NCBI GenBank assembly: GCA_963556255.1 | Contig: OY744604.1 | Span: forward strand, 72,484,279 to 72,548,278 | Direction of reading: 5' to 3' | Origin: Allolobophora icterica | Taxonomy: Eukaryota > Annelida > Clitellata > Crassiclitellata > Lumbricidae | Length of the DNA: 64,000 nt | Shown: positions 1 through 10,872 of the stretch, piece by piece | Position numbering within the stretch: the stretch's first letter is position 1 | Layout of the letters: each line of letters starts with the position of its first letter | Position numbers and translations under genes: made by a program | Notes under the pieces: generated by a model | What the model was told of the DNA's origin: nothing | What the model saw: only the letters and a program-made list of their open reading frames with translations | Database searches by the model: none

Positions 1-1902
1 TGGCGTAGAATTGTGCCATCCATATCGACCTCCGTTAATTTTGTTTGCATTTGGTCGTTAGTTGAAACCAAGACAAGGTTTCCATTTGATTTTGGAATAA
101 TGGCATGGAAAGACGAAAAATCTGAGGACAACCTGATTTCACGCTGCAAGGAACCATTCGCATTATACATGCTTATTACGGGAGATGGTTCACTTCTTAA
201 GCGTCTTAGCCACCTGGAAAGGATTAAGCTACCATTGGAAGTTACGGAAAGAGTAGGATTTGGCAGCCATATGTCACTAATCAATGTTGAAATTTTAAAC
301 TGGTGTTCATCATCTCTCGTAATGCGCAAGATTGAAATGTTATGAAATAATTTTCTATTTAATATATACAAGCAGTTTGACACGCTGCAAGCTGCGATGT
401 TCGTCGGATCTGTTCTTGGTAGTGGGATGACATCTTTCACCACTGCCAGGTTGTTGCGGTCGTAAACAATAATTTTCTCTTCTCTGCAGAGTATGAATAT
501 TTCATCTTTCAGTGTAGTCACTTTGGAGACGGAGAACTGGAGCGGAAACTGAAGCAAACTTTCCATATGAATCGTCTTCAGGGCTAAAACATATTTGTAC
601 TGGTACTCTGTTACCCAAATTGCGCAAAAATAATGAAAAGTGTTAAACATAATTTTATTCTTTATAAAATACATACATGCATGCATGCATCTTTATGTGG
701 AAAAACCAGTCTTGTTGTCCTCGAGACCAAGGTCTTGGTCTCGAGTGCACTCGAGTTCGTTTTTAAAAGTCTTGGTCTTGGTCTTGAGGTTCAAGGTCTT
801 GGTCTTGGTCTTGAGGTTCAAAGTCTTGGTCTTGGTCTCGCAAGACCAAGACCAAGACCGGCTGTCAATATGAACAGTCATATAACAGAACTCAAGAATT
901 CTGTATCAAGCCTGCTTGCATCATACGACCAATATCTATGAATGGATACAAGTCTTGTTGGTCAGGAAAACCCATTGGCAGCAGCAACAGTTATTCTGTA
1001 TCAGACGGTATGATAAACCATGGGAAGATTTCAAAAGGACTCACTATCTGTACATTTACATCCAGTGCTTGAAAAGCTTCTTTGTGTGTGTCAGCGACTT
1101 CAGCACCTGTAGAACGTATTTTTTCACATGGCGGAATTTTTATGAGGCCCACCAGGCACGTCTTGGTCAGAAAGTTCTGAGCGAATTGGTTTTTATAAAA
1201 TACAAAAGGCATTTGGAATAATAGTTTGCATGAAGGAGTCAGAAGGACTTTTGAATACAAATTCGGATTTCTCTGCAGTTTGCATTTAAAGTTAATTTGC
1301 TTGAATAAAATAAAAGACTAATGTTTTCATTAAAATAGCGAATATTCCGACTTGACAATTTTAGAAGTCTTGATCTGATTGCGATTTTTTGGGTCTTGGT
1401 CTGGTCTTGGTCTTGAGGTTCAAGGTCTTGGTCTTGGTCTTGAGGTTCAAGGTCTTGGTCTTGGTCTTGAGGTTTAAGGTCTTGACAACAAGACTGGGAA
1501 AAACTATTTATAAAATGGACTGTCCGTATAAATTCTACTTCAAGTGTGAAGTAGAATGTACAATAAACTTGACAGTGCAACCGATTAAAAATTATAAAGA
1601 AAATGCACTTTTGGCAAGGTCTTTTATGCCTATGAAACATGGAGATCTCATAAAGGTTGAAAGAGCAGACATGGACACTAGTTTAGGAAGCTACAACTAA
1701 GCTGGTTAAAAAACTACAAAAAATCAAAGATGAAACAATATAAGCGATCATGCCGATTTATTTATTCATGTCGGCTGGATTAATATCAAACAGGAAGAGA
1801 AATGTGTGATATCGAGAATGGAAGGAATCATGTCAACTTAATTTATGAATACGGATGACCTTCAGGTCCTCGTTTATTATTATTATTATTATAATTATTA
1901 TA

Positions 1903-1934
<32 letters not shown>

Positions 1935-3835
1935 CGCACACGACAACTCTGCATGCTTAATGAACTAACCAGTATCGTCTAAAGTCCTGTGGAGTGCATT
2001 TCGAAAGAAGTCGGTCGTAAGGATGCTGCTCCATTGTGAACAGACGGTTCTGAGTCTACTTATCACAAGATCAGCTTTTTCTTTCCACACATTTTTAACC
2101 AGCTTCATACCCTTCACTTCCATGACAATGGCTTTAATGAGGATACACTCAATTAGCTCAATCGGTAGATCTTGCAGCTACAAGTAAAATTTAAAGGATA
2201 TAATACCAAGAATTTATCACGTAATGCAATCAAACAATTTTATGGAAATTCATGGAAACATTGAAAACAATATTTCTTTATCATATGTTTTAGATTTTAA
2301 AACTGTAATTTCACCAGAGTCTAAATCTATTACTTTTAATATTTAATATAGGCCCTAACTTAATGATTATTTATTATATAGGTAATTTTTGACATGATTC
2401 TTATTATAGTTATAAATTTTTACATATGTAATCACTTAATAGATTATTACGATATTATCTTGGGATATGAAGCGTTTTATAAATGAAATGCTGTCTGTGT
2501 AAGGTCTTCCTTTAAAGTGCTAATGAAACTTTTTTGAAAAAGGTGAAAAAGGATAGAAAATGTCGGTCTAAGCAATTCACAAAGTTTAGATCCATGGAAG
2601 ATTTGTAAATTGGATTTGAATGTAGTGTAACTTACCGTTGTGTCAGTCAACGAGGCGAGTTTTACACGTTTAGCATTGTCATCTTGTTGGAAATTTGCTA
2701 CAAGAGAAATAAACGCAATTATCCCTAAATACAATTTTTTTATGGAAACTGAATAACGCAATTGAGGCAAGTAATTGTACTATAGTTACATGATGCTGTA
2801 ATGTGGATATGCTGCCTATGCAAAATAGGCATCCGCAGGGGGCAAGAGGGAGCACATGCATCCGCAGATTTTGAGCATATTAAAAAAAATTAAATCTTTC
2901 GATTATTATGATTATTACAACAGTCCAAACACGATTTTCAATGCGAAAAAACATTTAATTATTTAGGTAGGCATAAGTAATAGACCATTATTTACTTTTA
3001 AAGCTGAAAACGAGATCCCACTCCCAAAACGCCAACAGGCCCACGATTCCAAAAGCCCTGGCGGCTTTTGGGATCCGCGCCAGAGCCCCTAATGGCGGAA
3101 ACGCTAGTCCTCGTGCCAACAATTTAAAACTTTGCTCTCCCTACAAACATTCCCGCCTATGCATACAACTGCTCATCTCGTTTGTTTGCGTGCAGTGGCG
3201 GCGATCTTGTTTGACAGGTGGGGGGCATTTTGGAACTGATCTGGTGAAAAAAGAGGTCAAAAATTAAATTTGATGACTTTTTTGGGTTTCCTCTAACTTT
3301 GGGGGTCCGATGTACGGCGTGTCCCCCCACTCTTAAAGGTGGGGGTCTTGTCCCCCTCGACCCCCCCGGGATCGCCGCCCATGTTTGCGTGTACGTTGTA
3401 GGCCTATACTGAATTACACATATAAACAGTGCTTTTTTCAGCCGGAACGGCGTTCCGGCACCTGTTTTCAGCTACTAAAAAATAATTTAGTTATTTTAAT
3501 AATAAAATCAATAATTTTAGTTATTTTAATTTCATTTGTGTTTTGAACTGTTTTCAGTGTTTATTGTGAGACCTCCCAGCCCCCATTCCTGTTTTACTCG
3601 GGATTTTAGCCCGCCCATAATTGTTCCGTTCCGGAACCTTTTTTTGTAGAAAAAAAGCACTGCACATAAATAAAGGAAAACTGTGTTACGGTTTGGCTAT
3701 GTAGTTCTGACTAGCATTAGTGTATTTTGGTCTATCTACTAAATAAAGTTTTCATCATACAACTTTAAGGCGACTTGTTAACTTACAATCTGAGCCTTCA
3801 TTGCCAGGTTTCAATGATGTTCGTTTCTTCGACAT
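1..3835 (-). CDS. F-box and beta-propeller (NHL-like) protein, C-terminus beyond window
   Basis: Proposed exons on the minus strand are 3835-3787 (ATG at 3835), 2697-2636, 2177-1970 and a long exon that is open from about 650 to base 1 and runs off the window. The first three have GT donors and AG acceptors with matching phases (1, 0, 1). Exon 3 holds an F-box-like segment with LPIELIECILIKA followed by VCSQWSSILTTDFFR. The last exon has blade-like repeats such as YNANGSLQREIRL and SNGNLVLVS. F-box proteins recruit substrates to SCF ubiquitin ligases, with the propeller as substrate-binding part; that role is inferred. The junction into the last exon is unsure: an AG ending at 628 fits the phase, while an in-frame ATG lies at 650, so an exon between may be missed. 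A MITE (707-1496) sits in this intron. Confidence 0.7.
707..1496. mobile_element. hAT-like non-autonomous element, 790 bp
   Basis: Ends are 13-bp inverted repeats (CAGTCTTGTTGTC and GACAACAAGACTG) flanked by a perfect 8-bp duplication GGAAAAAC at 699-706 and 1497-1504. Both sub-terminal regions carry a minisatellite built on GGTCTTGGTCTTGAGGTTCA (about 763-842 and 1395-1490). At 720-745 there is a palindrome with 12-bp arms (CTCGAGACCAAG). It lies in an intron of the F-box gene. A minus-strand ORF inside (1260-991) has no recognised domain. Confidence 0.85.
1876..1934. repeat. (ATT)n microsatellite
   Basis: Imperfect run of TTA/ATT triplets in the intron just downstream of the F-box exon donor at 1970. 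Confidence 0.9.
3193..3383. mobile_element. hAT-like MITE, 191 bp
   Basis: Starts CAGTGGCGGCGATC and ends GATCGCCGCCCATG, a 14-bp inverted repeat with two mismatches. Flanked by a perfect 8-bp duplication TTTGCGTG at 3185-3192 and 3384-3391. The interior is G/C-run rich. It lies in intron 1 of the F-box gene. Confidence 0.88.
3427..3662 (+). mobile_element. hAT-like MITE, CAGTGCTTTTTT family, copy A
   Basis: Terminal repeats are CAGTGCTTTTTT and AAAAAAGCACTG. The flanks are CATATAAA (3419-3426) and CACATAAA (3663-3670), an 8-bp duplication with one change. Inside are GGAACGG/CCGGAAC palindromic motifs and a TTATTTTAAT-rich core. Copies B (22458-22722, opposite orientation) and C (30863-31139, same orientation) share this structure. 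Confidence 0.88.
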
Positions 3836-4008
3836 GGCACTTACTCTAGGGAATGAAGTAGAATTTGGCCACAATCAACGTTTATACACCAAGAAACACC
3901 GATCGATTGTCGGGAAATTCTGAGAAAATCGAAAACGACTGAAAAATAAGCCGTTTACGATTTTTAAAACGTAAACACCGCCTCAATATTTAAACGAAGC
4001 TTGTGTTG

Positions 4009-4016
4009 TGACGTCA
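4009..4016. promoter_or_regulatory. CRE-type palindrome in candidate bidirectional promoter
   Basis: TGACGTCA is a perfect cAMP-response-element/ATF site. It lies 174 bp upstream of the F-box start codon (minus strand) and about 240 bp upstream of the plus-strand ORF at 4256. The position suits a promoter. Use by either gene is inferred. Confidence 0.4.
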
Positions 4017-4255
4017 TATTGTAGACTTCAAAGTTTAACCGTTAGACAAGTCTCACACTGTCTTGCTATTTATATAACGCCTGTTTAAGAAAATGCATAA
4101 GTGATACTCCCGACCTGTCTACACAAGACCTCGAACGCGCTTCAAGCGTTTACGAAGCACAGTCATAGAAAGTAGAAGCTCATGTAAGCAAGTAGGGCCT
4201 AGTCGTTATGCGTAATTGCGTATTCAACAAGCACATCAAAGCAAATTTATCATAA

Positions 4256-4417
4256 TGTTCCAAATGAAGGTCCGACCACTGTACACCAAGACTGGTGACA
4301 TTCCCAAGTTTGGCTGCAGCTTCACATTCATGCTGGATCAGCTCCACCGGCTTCTAATTCGAGAGCGCATGCTATTTGAGACCTTAATTGGTTCTTGTGC
4401 GGAACTGTCTTGCCAGT
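4256..4417 (+). other. unrecognised ORF interrupted by the Gmr1 element
   Basis: An open frame from ATG 4256 includes LDQLHRLLIRERMLFE and stays open to the insertion site at 4417. Removing the retrotransposon and one CCAGT copy, the frame continues open from 11607 (RSDLFKGTLRPDLPPCPPC) into the CT microsatellite at 11670. Codon choice looks protein-like, but I recognise no domain. It could be a first exon of a gene divergent from the F-box gene, or chance. Confidence 0.3.
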
Positions 4418-5146
4418 TGTCGCAATCGGAGGTCGCCCTGTCGTGTGTTTGCCGTGTGTTGATGTCGACCCTCGATTGCTCGTTCTTTAACTTGCACTTT
4501 TATTTAACGTGCCTAACTTTTCTATAGAAGATTCACGACGAACTTTGTTTAATTAATAAATGAGTTTAATTAAAGAAACAAATATATATATACACTAACT
4601 CTACGGGAACTTCCACGTAGTATTAAAGCGTTTAGATATTAAATCGGACTATCTCAAATGTTGCTTCGTACAGCCTAACTACAGATCGTTCTTTCGCGTC
4701 AGTCCCTGAATCTGACGGACTATACTCTGCCGCCGCCGCTGATCGTTCCTCCCGATGTTGATCGCTCGACCGATGTTCACACGTCGCGTTCGTCAGTAGT
4801 AACAGTCCCGTGTTCTCCTCTTCCTTCCGTTAAGTAGGAACTTCAGCGTGCATCGGTCAGCCCCCTCCCCACGTCAAGCTATCATCAATTAGTGTCAGAT
4901 TGCTCCTCGAGACACGGGTCGTCGCTCGCCTGCAGTGCGGGCGGTGTCTGGTTACACCATAGCCGCGAGGTGTCCTATTACACCTTGGCTGTGTGGTGTC
5001 CGATTACACCTGGGCCTCGCTGCCTTCATTGTTGCCCAAGTGGAGACTGGCTTTTCGTCCGTCATCATCCTATCTCGACCGCCAACGACGCTTACATCAT
5101 AATGATGATGCCATCTCGTCGTTGTCGTCGATCTCCTCACGCGACA
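4418..5146 (-). repeat. 3' LTR of Gmr1-like element
   Basis: 729 bp, bounded by TGTCGC and GCGACA, the same length as the other LTR. On the minus strand it carries a TATATATATTTG TATA-like stretch and an AATAAA polyadenylation signal (in GTTAAATAAAAGTG). Confidence 0.95.
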
Positions 5147-5157
5147 CCTCCCTTCCC
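5147..5157 (-). other. polypurine tract of Gmr1-like element
   Basis: Minus strand reads GGGAAGGGAGG directly before the 3' LTR (TGTCGC), where plus-strand priming is expected. Confidence 0.8.
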
Positions 5158-5336
5158 GGGGGAGGACAAAGCCAGTCATTGGTTCGCCTCCCGGCTGAGA
5201 ATGATGTCGTTCCCTCCGCCGATTTCCTCCAGACCATGTCCTCGTCGTTCCCATGAAAATACAAAATATCAGCACAGTTAGAAATATATTTACAGTTGTC
5301 GCGGTGCCTTACATGGTAGTCCGCCTTCTTCCTCAA

Positions 5337-8300
5337 TCATAGTCTGGACAAAAGATCAGCGGGAATATTCAGCGCCCCAGGACGATATTTAAAAGCGATA
5401 TCAAAGTCCTGGAGTGCCAGAGCCCATCTCGCAAGTTTAGCACTTGTGGGCGTAGAAGCAGTTAGGAAAGTCAAGGGGGTGTGATCAGAATAGAGGGTGG
5501 TCCTTGACATAAAAATCCAATTCCTAAACTTCTTCAACGCAAAGATTACAGCATACGCTTCGCGTTCCACAGTGGACCAACGCGCTTGCGTAGCATCTAA
5601 TTTAGAACTGGCGAAACATATTGGCCGTTCTGTTCCATCGTGAATTTGGAATAAGCAGCAACCGACTGCTTTGTCTGAAGCGTCAGTCGATAAACCAAAC
5701 TCTCTGCCGTAGTCAATTGTCTGCAAACATACAGCGTTATTCAAATCGTGCGTAAGTTTATCTAGCGCATTTTGATGTTCAACTCGCCAGGGTATCTTAG
5801 CAGGCACCGATTTCTGGGTCAAGTCAGTGAGAATTCTGGCTGTCTCAGCCAGGTTAGGGATGAAGTTCCTAAAATAACTGAAGAAGCCAATTAATCTCCG
5901 TATGTCCTTTTTGGACTCGGGTTGAGGGATTTTCCCTAGCCCTGCGATTTTAATAGGATCCGGTTCAATGCTCCCTGATCCGATCAGGTGACCTACAAAC
6001 GTTGTTTGTCGCCTAGCAAACGAACTCTTCTTAATGTTAAGGGTCAGACCCGACTGTTGAATAGTCATTAAGTATTTCTCTAGGTGTTTCATGTGATCCG
6101 GCCACGTCATCGAGTGTACTGCCATGTCATCCACAAACGTCTCAGTGAAGTCGCGAATGGGATGAAGGACCTTTGACATGCATCGGATAAAAGAATTTGA
6201 GGCTGACTTTAAACCAAAGGGCAGTCGTACGAACTCAAATAGGCCAGCGTCACATACGAAGGCTGATAACCAACGAGAGTCCTTGTGGAGTCCAATCTGG
6301 TAGTATCCTTGACGTGCGTCAAAGCAGGATATGAAGTTTGCACTTCCTACCTTCTGTAACACTTCCTGGATGTCGGGGGTGGGGTATGCGTCACCCGCCG
6401 AGAACTTGTTTACATATCGGTAGTCAATGGCCAGTCTTAGACCGCCTTGACCTCCCTTTTTCACAACGCACACAACGGGACTAGCCATTTCACTATGTGA
6501 GGGATTGATGATACCTAGGGCCAAAAGTTCGCGGATCTGCTTCTCCATCTCCGGTTTGAGCAGTTCCGGCACCTTATAGGCTCTCAAACTCTTCGGCCTG
6601 AACTCCGCGCTAACCGTGATTGTGTGTTCTAGGACGGGACAGAAACCTGGTTTGTCCGAGAACACATCTGGAAATCTGTCTAACAGATTAAACAGCTGTT
6701 TCCGCTCGGGTACCGTTAAGTGTGCAACGGCAATAGGGTCTATTTGTTCACTGGGCCGTGTCTGACTCGTGACGAAACTACCCACTGCTTCCACGTGACC
6801 GAAGTCTTCGTCCTTCTCGAACAGAATGGAGCAATTGTTAATCAATGCTTGCTGTATTCTTTCGTTATATTTGCGAATACGATTTGCATGTAATAAGCGG
6901 CTTTTGCCCCCTATTTCCACGATGTATGTGTAGGGCGATTTCACCTGAACGATGATGGCCGGGCCTTGCCATTGGCCCTCCTTCTTTGCTCCTCGCGCTT
7001 CCGGTGATTGGATGATGACTTTATCCCCTACTTCGTAACGCCTGTCCATGCTTCTTAAATTGTAATGAGTAGCATAGCGCTGCTGTTCAATGTCTGAATA
7101 ATATTCGGCATATAATTTAGACATTTCAAGGTTATCCCTTAATTGGTCCAAGTAAGCTGCGGCGCCTGTGCCCAGACTTAATGGAGAATCCCGCTCTCCC
7201 GTCCATTCCTCAGAAAGGACAGATAGAGGTCCTTTAGGCAGGGTACCATACACCAGGGTGTAGGGACTCACGTGGGTGGTTGCCGAGGGGCGTTCCCTTA
7301 AGCTCCAAAGCACGTAAGGTAACAGTCTGTGCCATCCCCTCGGGTTTTCTTCTGCCAATTTATGAATCATGGTCTTCAGTGTGGCATTGCAGCGTTCCAC
7401 TAGACCTTGTGACTCGGGATGTGCGACTGGCCCAAAGCGTGGTGAGCACCCCATACGATGCAGAAACTCTTGGGTTAATTTGCTGTTGAAATTCGACCCG
7501 TTATCGGACCTAATCGTTTTTGGAAAACCGAAGGTCGTGAAGATTTGCATGTATGCATCACATGTCGCTTTTGCCGTTAATGATTTCAGAGGATAGGCCA
7601 TCGGCCATCTTGAAAATTGGTCAACTACCACTAAGGCGTAGTTGTATTCGGGTTTTGGGCTTGTGGGGTCTACGTTGGTAACTATAGGCCCTATACAATC
7701 TGCCACTAGACAACCGAATCTGGTCTCGTCGTTGCGAGGGATAGGAGTTATGGGGGCCCGCTGCGCCACTCGCAGCGGCGCATGTCTTTGGCAAATGTCG
7801 CAAGATGCACAATATTCCTTCACTATATCCTCCACGTTGGGAAACCAGAAATTCAGTTTGATTCGGTCCTTAGTCGTTTTCAACGCCATATGACCTGCGA
7901 ACGCAGCGTCATGTGCTAAGTTTAAGACCTTGTCTATTCTTTCTTTAGGTAAACACAGTTGTTTTACAGAATGCCCAGCTATTTTGTCTTTATGAAAGAG
8001 CAAATCGTCTTCAATGAAGAAGTTCTTCGCCCCGATTTTCCCGTGGGCCAAGAATGGTGCTAGTGTCGAACATTGTGCTTGTTCGGCCGCCATCTTGCTT
8101 CTGCCTACTATTGTGTCTTCCTTGGGTGGGGGTGGTATCTCAGGATTGAAGAATAGCTCTTCATTATCCGTTTCTTCGGGACTGATTTCTCCTACACTCC
8201 CACTGTCTGCTTGAGCGACCGTGAAGTAATCTTCGCCTATCAGCGACCTAAGTCCCTCTACCTCCTCCCCTCTCTCCTCTTCCTCACTCGTCTCAGTCCT

Positions 8301-10304
8301 TGCGACCGCCTGCGCTTCTGAAATTTGGTCTATTTCAGGAGCGCTGGCCGCGTGACTCGAATACAACGCTGTCTCGCGCAGCAAGTCGGCTGTAGTGGGC
8401 GTGATAATTAACGGTTCATTAAGGTCTTTAATGAGTGCCGCCCATATCCGAACATCAGGGGCGTAATTTACCTCCCCCTCCCTGTCCTCGCCGGCCTGAG
8501 ACCCCTTTAGTCTCAGCCGCACCACGTCCACAATCATTGATTGACCGTTCAGCCCCTTCACCTCTATCTGCTTGACCACAGGTAGGTTGAGCGGCCTGAT
8601 TAGTTCTGCTCGCGCACAATTGTATTCGGCCCCGCTATCTATTAGAGACGATGTCACAGGGAGTCCCGTAATATACACTTTCATGTACTTTCTTACATAA
8701 GTCTCCTCCACGTCAATGCAATCCGGGTTTGTCGGCAATGCATGCTGGTCTATCTCTTGTATCAATGGCGGTCCGTCTTGTCGCGTCTCGCTTTGTCTGT
8801 CTGCCTGTCTGTCTTGAGCTCTGGTCACGGTTGGCTGGACCGCACACGCGCTCACCTGCTTGCTTTTAGTTTGTTTGTTCTTCGAACACAGTTTAGCTCT
8901 GTGGTCTGGAGAAAAGCATAGGAAACAAAGGCCACGCTTTCTAATCTCGTCGGGGGTTGGACGTCCGTCTGTCCTGTTATTTGTCAGTGTCCCTCCCGGT
9001 CGGTCAGTCCACGTGTCCGTCTGTTTAGCTGTCGTCTGAGGAGGTGCTGGCGCTTTCGCGTAGCGTGCCTCCGTCTTACCCGTGCCTAGACTATGCTTCG
9101 TATAGTCATTTTCCCAAGGGTGTGTAGCGACATAAGTGTCAGCCGCTTCGGCTAACTCTTTGTGCCCTAGCCACTTCTGCTGCTCTTGACTGAGGATGAA
9201 ATTCAAACATCCTCTGGGCAACATTTCTTTCATCTTATCTGCAATCAAGAGGCTCGTAACCTCATCAAACGTCATTGCCTTGCGATCTTGCAGATAGTAA
9301 GAAAGTAAGTTATGCAATCTCGAAGCTAATGTTGTGTATGATTCATCTACCGCCTTTTTTGCGTTCATGAATCGCTCTCGTAAAGAGACTGCGCTCACTT
9401 TGAACTCTTTCAACAAGAAGGTTTTTAGCTTCCCGTAATTATCAAGCTCCTCTTGTGTGAGTCTGGCCGTCAATGCTCTGGCCTGATTATCTAGACAGGT
9501 CAAGAGTAATCTGCTTCGAAGGTCGTCCGAGACAGCGCAAGAGTCGAATAACCTTTCGCAATGCACAAAGAAACCAGGGATTTGCGCATGGTCGCTGGGG
9601 AATCTCGGTAAGAGTCCTCGCAAGCTTTCACTATACGTTTTCATTCGTCCTACGACCGAATGCCTCAAGTTATAGTCCCTTTCGTCTCTGAGTCTCCTCT
9701 CTGCGTCCCTTTCCTCTCGGGCCTCCTTCTCTCTCTTCTCTGCCTCCTCCTTTTCTTCTCTCCTCCGCTTCTCCTCACGAAGCCTTACTCCTTCTGCTTC
9801 CTCTCTTGCTTCTCTTCTCAGCCTCTCGGCTTCCTCTCTCTCTTCTCTCTTCCGTTTCTCTTCTTTCTCTTCTCTTCTCCTCTCTTTCTCTTCCTCTCTT
9901 CTCTCTTTTCTCTCCGCTTCCTCTCTCTCTTCTTTCCTCACTCTTTCTATTCTCTCCGCTTCCTCTCTCGCTTCTCTTCTCAGTTTCTCCGCTTCCTCTC
10001 TCTCTTCTCTTCTCACTCTTTCTATTCTCTCCGCTTCCTCTCTCGCTTCTCTTCTCAGCCTCGCGGCTTCCTCTCTCTCGTATTTTAAGCGTTTTAATTC
10101 GTATAACGGCGTTTGCGCTGCCGAGTCGATACTGCTTTCTATGCTACCCGTGCTTACTTCCTCACTTACTTCTGGCGGGGTTTCCCGTCCAGACACAATT
10201 ATTTCAGCACTCGCCTCTTGGAGTTGGCCCGTACTCATGGAACCCAATTCCTCCTCTCCTAGTCCCATCTTTATCAGATATGCGACTAGTCTGTGACGGG
10301 GCAT
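5337..10304 (-). CDS. gag-pol: gag-pol polyprotein, integrase before reverse transcriptase
   Basis: 1655 codons with no stop. About residues 70-230 form a highly charged E/R coiled coil (REEAERIERV-like repeats), followed by a gag core. A CCHC knuckle CFLCFSPDHRAKLC lies near residue 460 and the aspartic protease motif LIDSGAEYN near 552. Integrase has an H2C2 zinc domain (about 795-842), the acidic residues in VVVDQFSRW, RSDNGSNF and ESQGLVERC (about 888-970), then a GPAIIVQVK-type C-terminal module. Reverse transcriptase follows (about 1290-1400, catalytic FVDDMA) and then RNase H (STDASDKAVG near 1540, YSDHTPL near 1605). There is no gag/pol frameshift, so processing of a single polyprotein is implied. 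No chromodomain or env is seen. Confidence 0.95.
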   Translation of the reverse strand: MPRHRLVAYLIKMGLGEEELGSMSTGQLQEASAEIIVSGRETPPEVSEEVSTGSIESSIDSAAQTPLYELKRLKYEREEAARLRREAREEAERIERVRREEREEAEKLRREAREEAERIERVRKEEREEAERKERREEEKERRREEKEEKRKREEREEAERLRREAREEAEGVRLREEKRRREEKEEAEKREKEAREERDAERRLRDERDYNLRHSVVGRMKTYSESLRGLLPRFPSDHAQIPGFFVHCERLFDSCAVSDDLRSRLLLTCLDNQARALTARLTQEELDNYGKLKTFLLKEFKVSAVSLRERFMNAKKAVDESYTTLASRLHNLLSYYLQDRKAMTFDEVTSLLIADKMKEMLPRGCLNFILSQEQQKWLGHKELAEAADTYVATHPWENDYTKHSLGTGKTEARYAKAPAPPQTTAKQTDTWTDRPGGTLTNNRTDGRPTPDEIRKRGLCFLCFSPDHRAKLCSKNKQTKSKQVSACAVQPTVTRAQDRQADRQSETRQDGPPLIQEIDQHALPTNPDCIDVEETYVRKYMKVYITGLPVTSSLIDSGAEYNCARAELIRPLNLPVVKQIEVKGLNGQSMIVDVVRLRLKGSQAGEDREGEVNYAPDVRIWAALIKDLNEPLIITPTTADLLRETALYSSHAASAPEIDQISEAQAVARTETSEEEERGEEVEGLRSLIGEDYFTVAQADSGSVGEISPEETDNEELFFNPEIPPPPKEDTIVGRSKMAAEQAQCSTLAPFLAHGKIGAKNFFIEDDLLFHKDKIAGHSVKQLCLPKERIDKVLNLAHDAAFAGHMALKTTKDRIKLNFWFPNVEDIVKEYCASCDICQRHAPLRVAQRAPITPIPRNDETRFGCLVADCIGPIVTNVDPTSPKPEYNYALVVVDQFSRWPMAYPLKSLTAKATCDAYMQIFTTFGFPKTIRSDNGSNFNSKLTQEFLHRMGCSPRFGPVAHPESQGLVERCNATLKTMIHKLAEENPRGWHRLLPYVLWSLRERPSATTHVSPYTLVYGTLPKGPLSVLSEEWTGERDSPLSLGTGAAAYLDQLRDNLEMSKLYAEYYSDIEQQRYATHYNLRSMDRRYEVGDKVIIQSPEARGAKKEGQWQGPAIIVQVKSPYTYIVEIGGKSRLLHANRIRKYNERIQQALINNCSILFEKDEDFGHVEAVGSFVTSQTRPSEQIDPIAVAHLTVPERKQLFNLLDRFPDVFSDKPGFCPVLEHTITVSAEFRPKSLRAYKVPELLKPEMEKQIRELLALGIINPSHSEMASPVVCVVKKGGQGGLRLAIDYRYVNKFSAGDAYPTPDIQEVLQKVGSANFISCFDARQGYYQIGLHKDSRWLSAFVCDAGLFEFVRLPFGLKSASNSFIRCMSKVLHPIRDFTETFVDDMAVHSMTWPDHMKHLEKYLMTIQQSGLTLNIKKSSFARRQTTFVGHLIGSGSIEPDPIKIAGLGKIPQPESKKDIRRLIGFFSYFRNFIPNLAETARILTDLTQKSVPAKIPWRVEHQNALDKLTHDLNNAVCLQTIDYGREFGLSTDASDKAVGCCLFQIHDGTERPICFASSKLDATQARWSTVEREAYAVIFALKKFRNWIFMSRTTLYSDHTPLTFLTASTPTSAKLARWALALQDFDIAFKYRPGALNIPADLLSRL

Positions 10305-10854
10305 GTTTGCACCCTCACTCTTTTCCCTACCGACAACTTATCCATCTTCCAACAGTCCGCTCACTAATAGAAAAAGATAAGTAAGTTAGAGCAGAGTCAC
10401 CGCTGGTCAGAAATCAAAGAAAACAACGTCCTAAAATTCTACCACAAATACAACAAGAACAGAACTGAGCAAAAGGAGCTACGCAAAAGCCTCGGCTATT
10501 CGCACACCAATCCTCATCCAGACCTCAACCGCAACCTCACAGATTACCACGACTACCAGTAAGGACTTACCCTCTGATACGTCGAGCGTGTTCCGTCTTT
10601 TGGTATCTTGGCTGATCCGCTGTCCTCCGTTGCCACTCCCGTCCGTCGTTGCTAGCGATGGTCGGTCGTCCGTCGGCGCTCTTGTTCCTCGTCCTTGCCT
10701 GTTGCTGTCGGTTCCTTCGAGTCCTTCGTCTTCGGAGTCCGGCACTCGATTTCTCCAGTTGCGAAGGGTTGTATTCGCCGCTGGTCCCGATCTGTTGAGA
10801 TTCCTCTTTTCCGTTTCCGGTTCCGCTCTTCGTCGTGACGTCTTCAGTTGAAAA

Positions 10855-10872
10855 TCCTGTCGACTGCGCCAA
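10855..10872 (-). other. primer-binding site of Gmr1-like element
   Basis: On the minus strand TTGGCGCAGTCGACAGGA follows the 5' LTR directly. TGG complements the CCA end of a tRNA. The tRNA species is not assigned. Confidence 0.7.

Noticed and set aside
991..1260. Minus-strand ORF of 89 codons as a further F-box gene exon
   Set aside because: It lies wholly inside the 8-bp-TSD element at 707-1496, so it came with the insertion; no domain was recognised.
4892..5281. ORFs of up to 129 codons in the LTR, repeated at 11347-11625
   Set aside because: They lie in the LTRs, are repeated because the LTRs are repeated, and have no domain.
9660..10384. Plus-strand Leu/Ser/Phe-rich ORFs
   Set aside because: Antisense of the E/R-rich coiled-coil region of gag.
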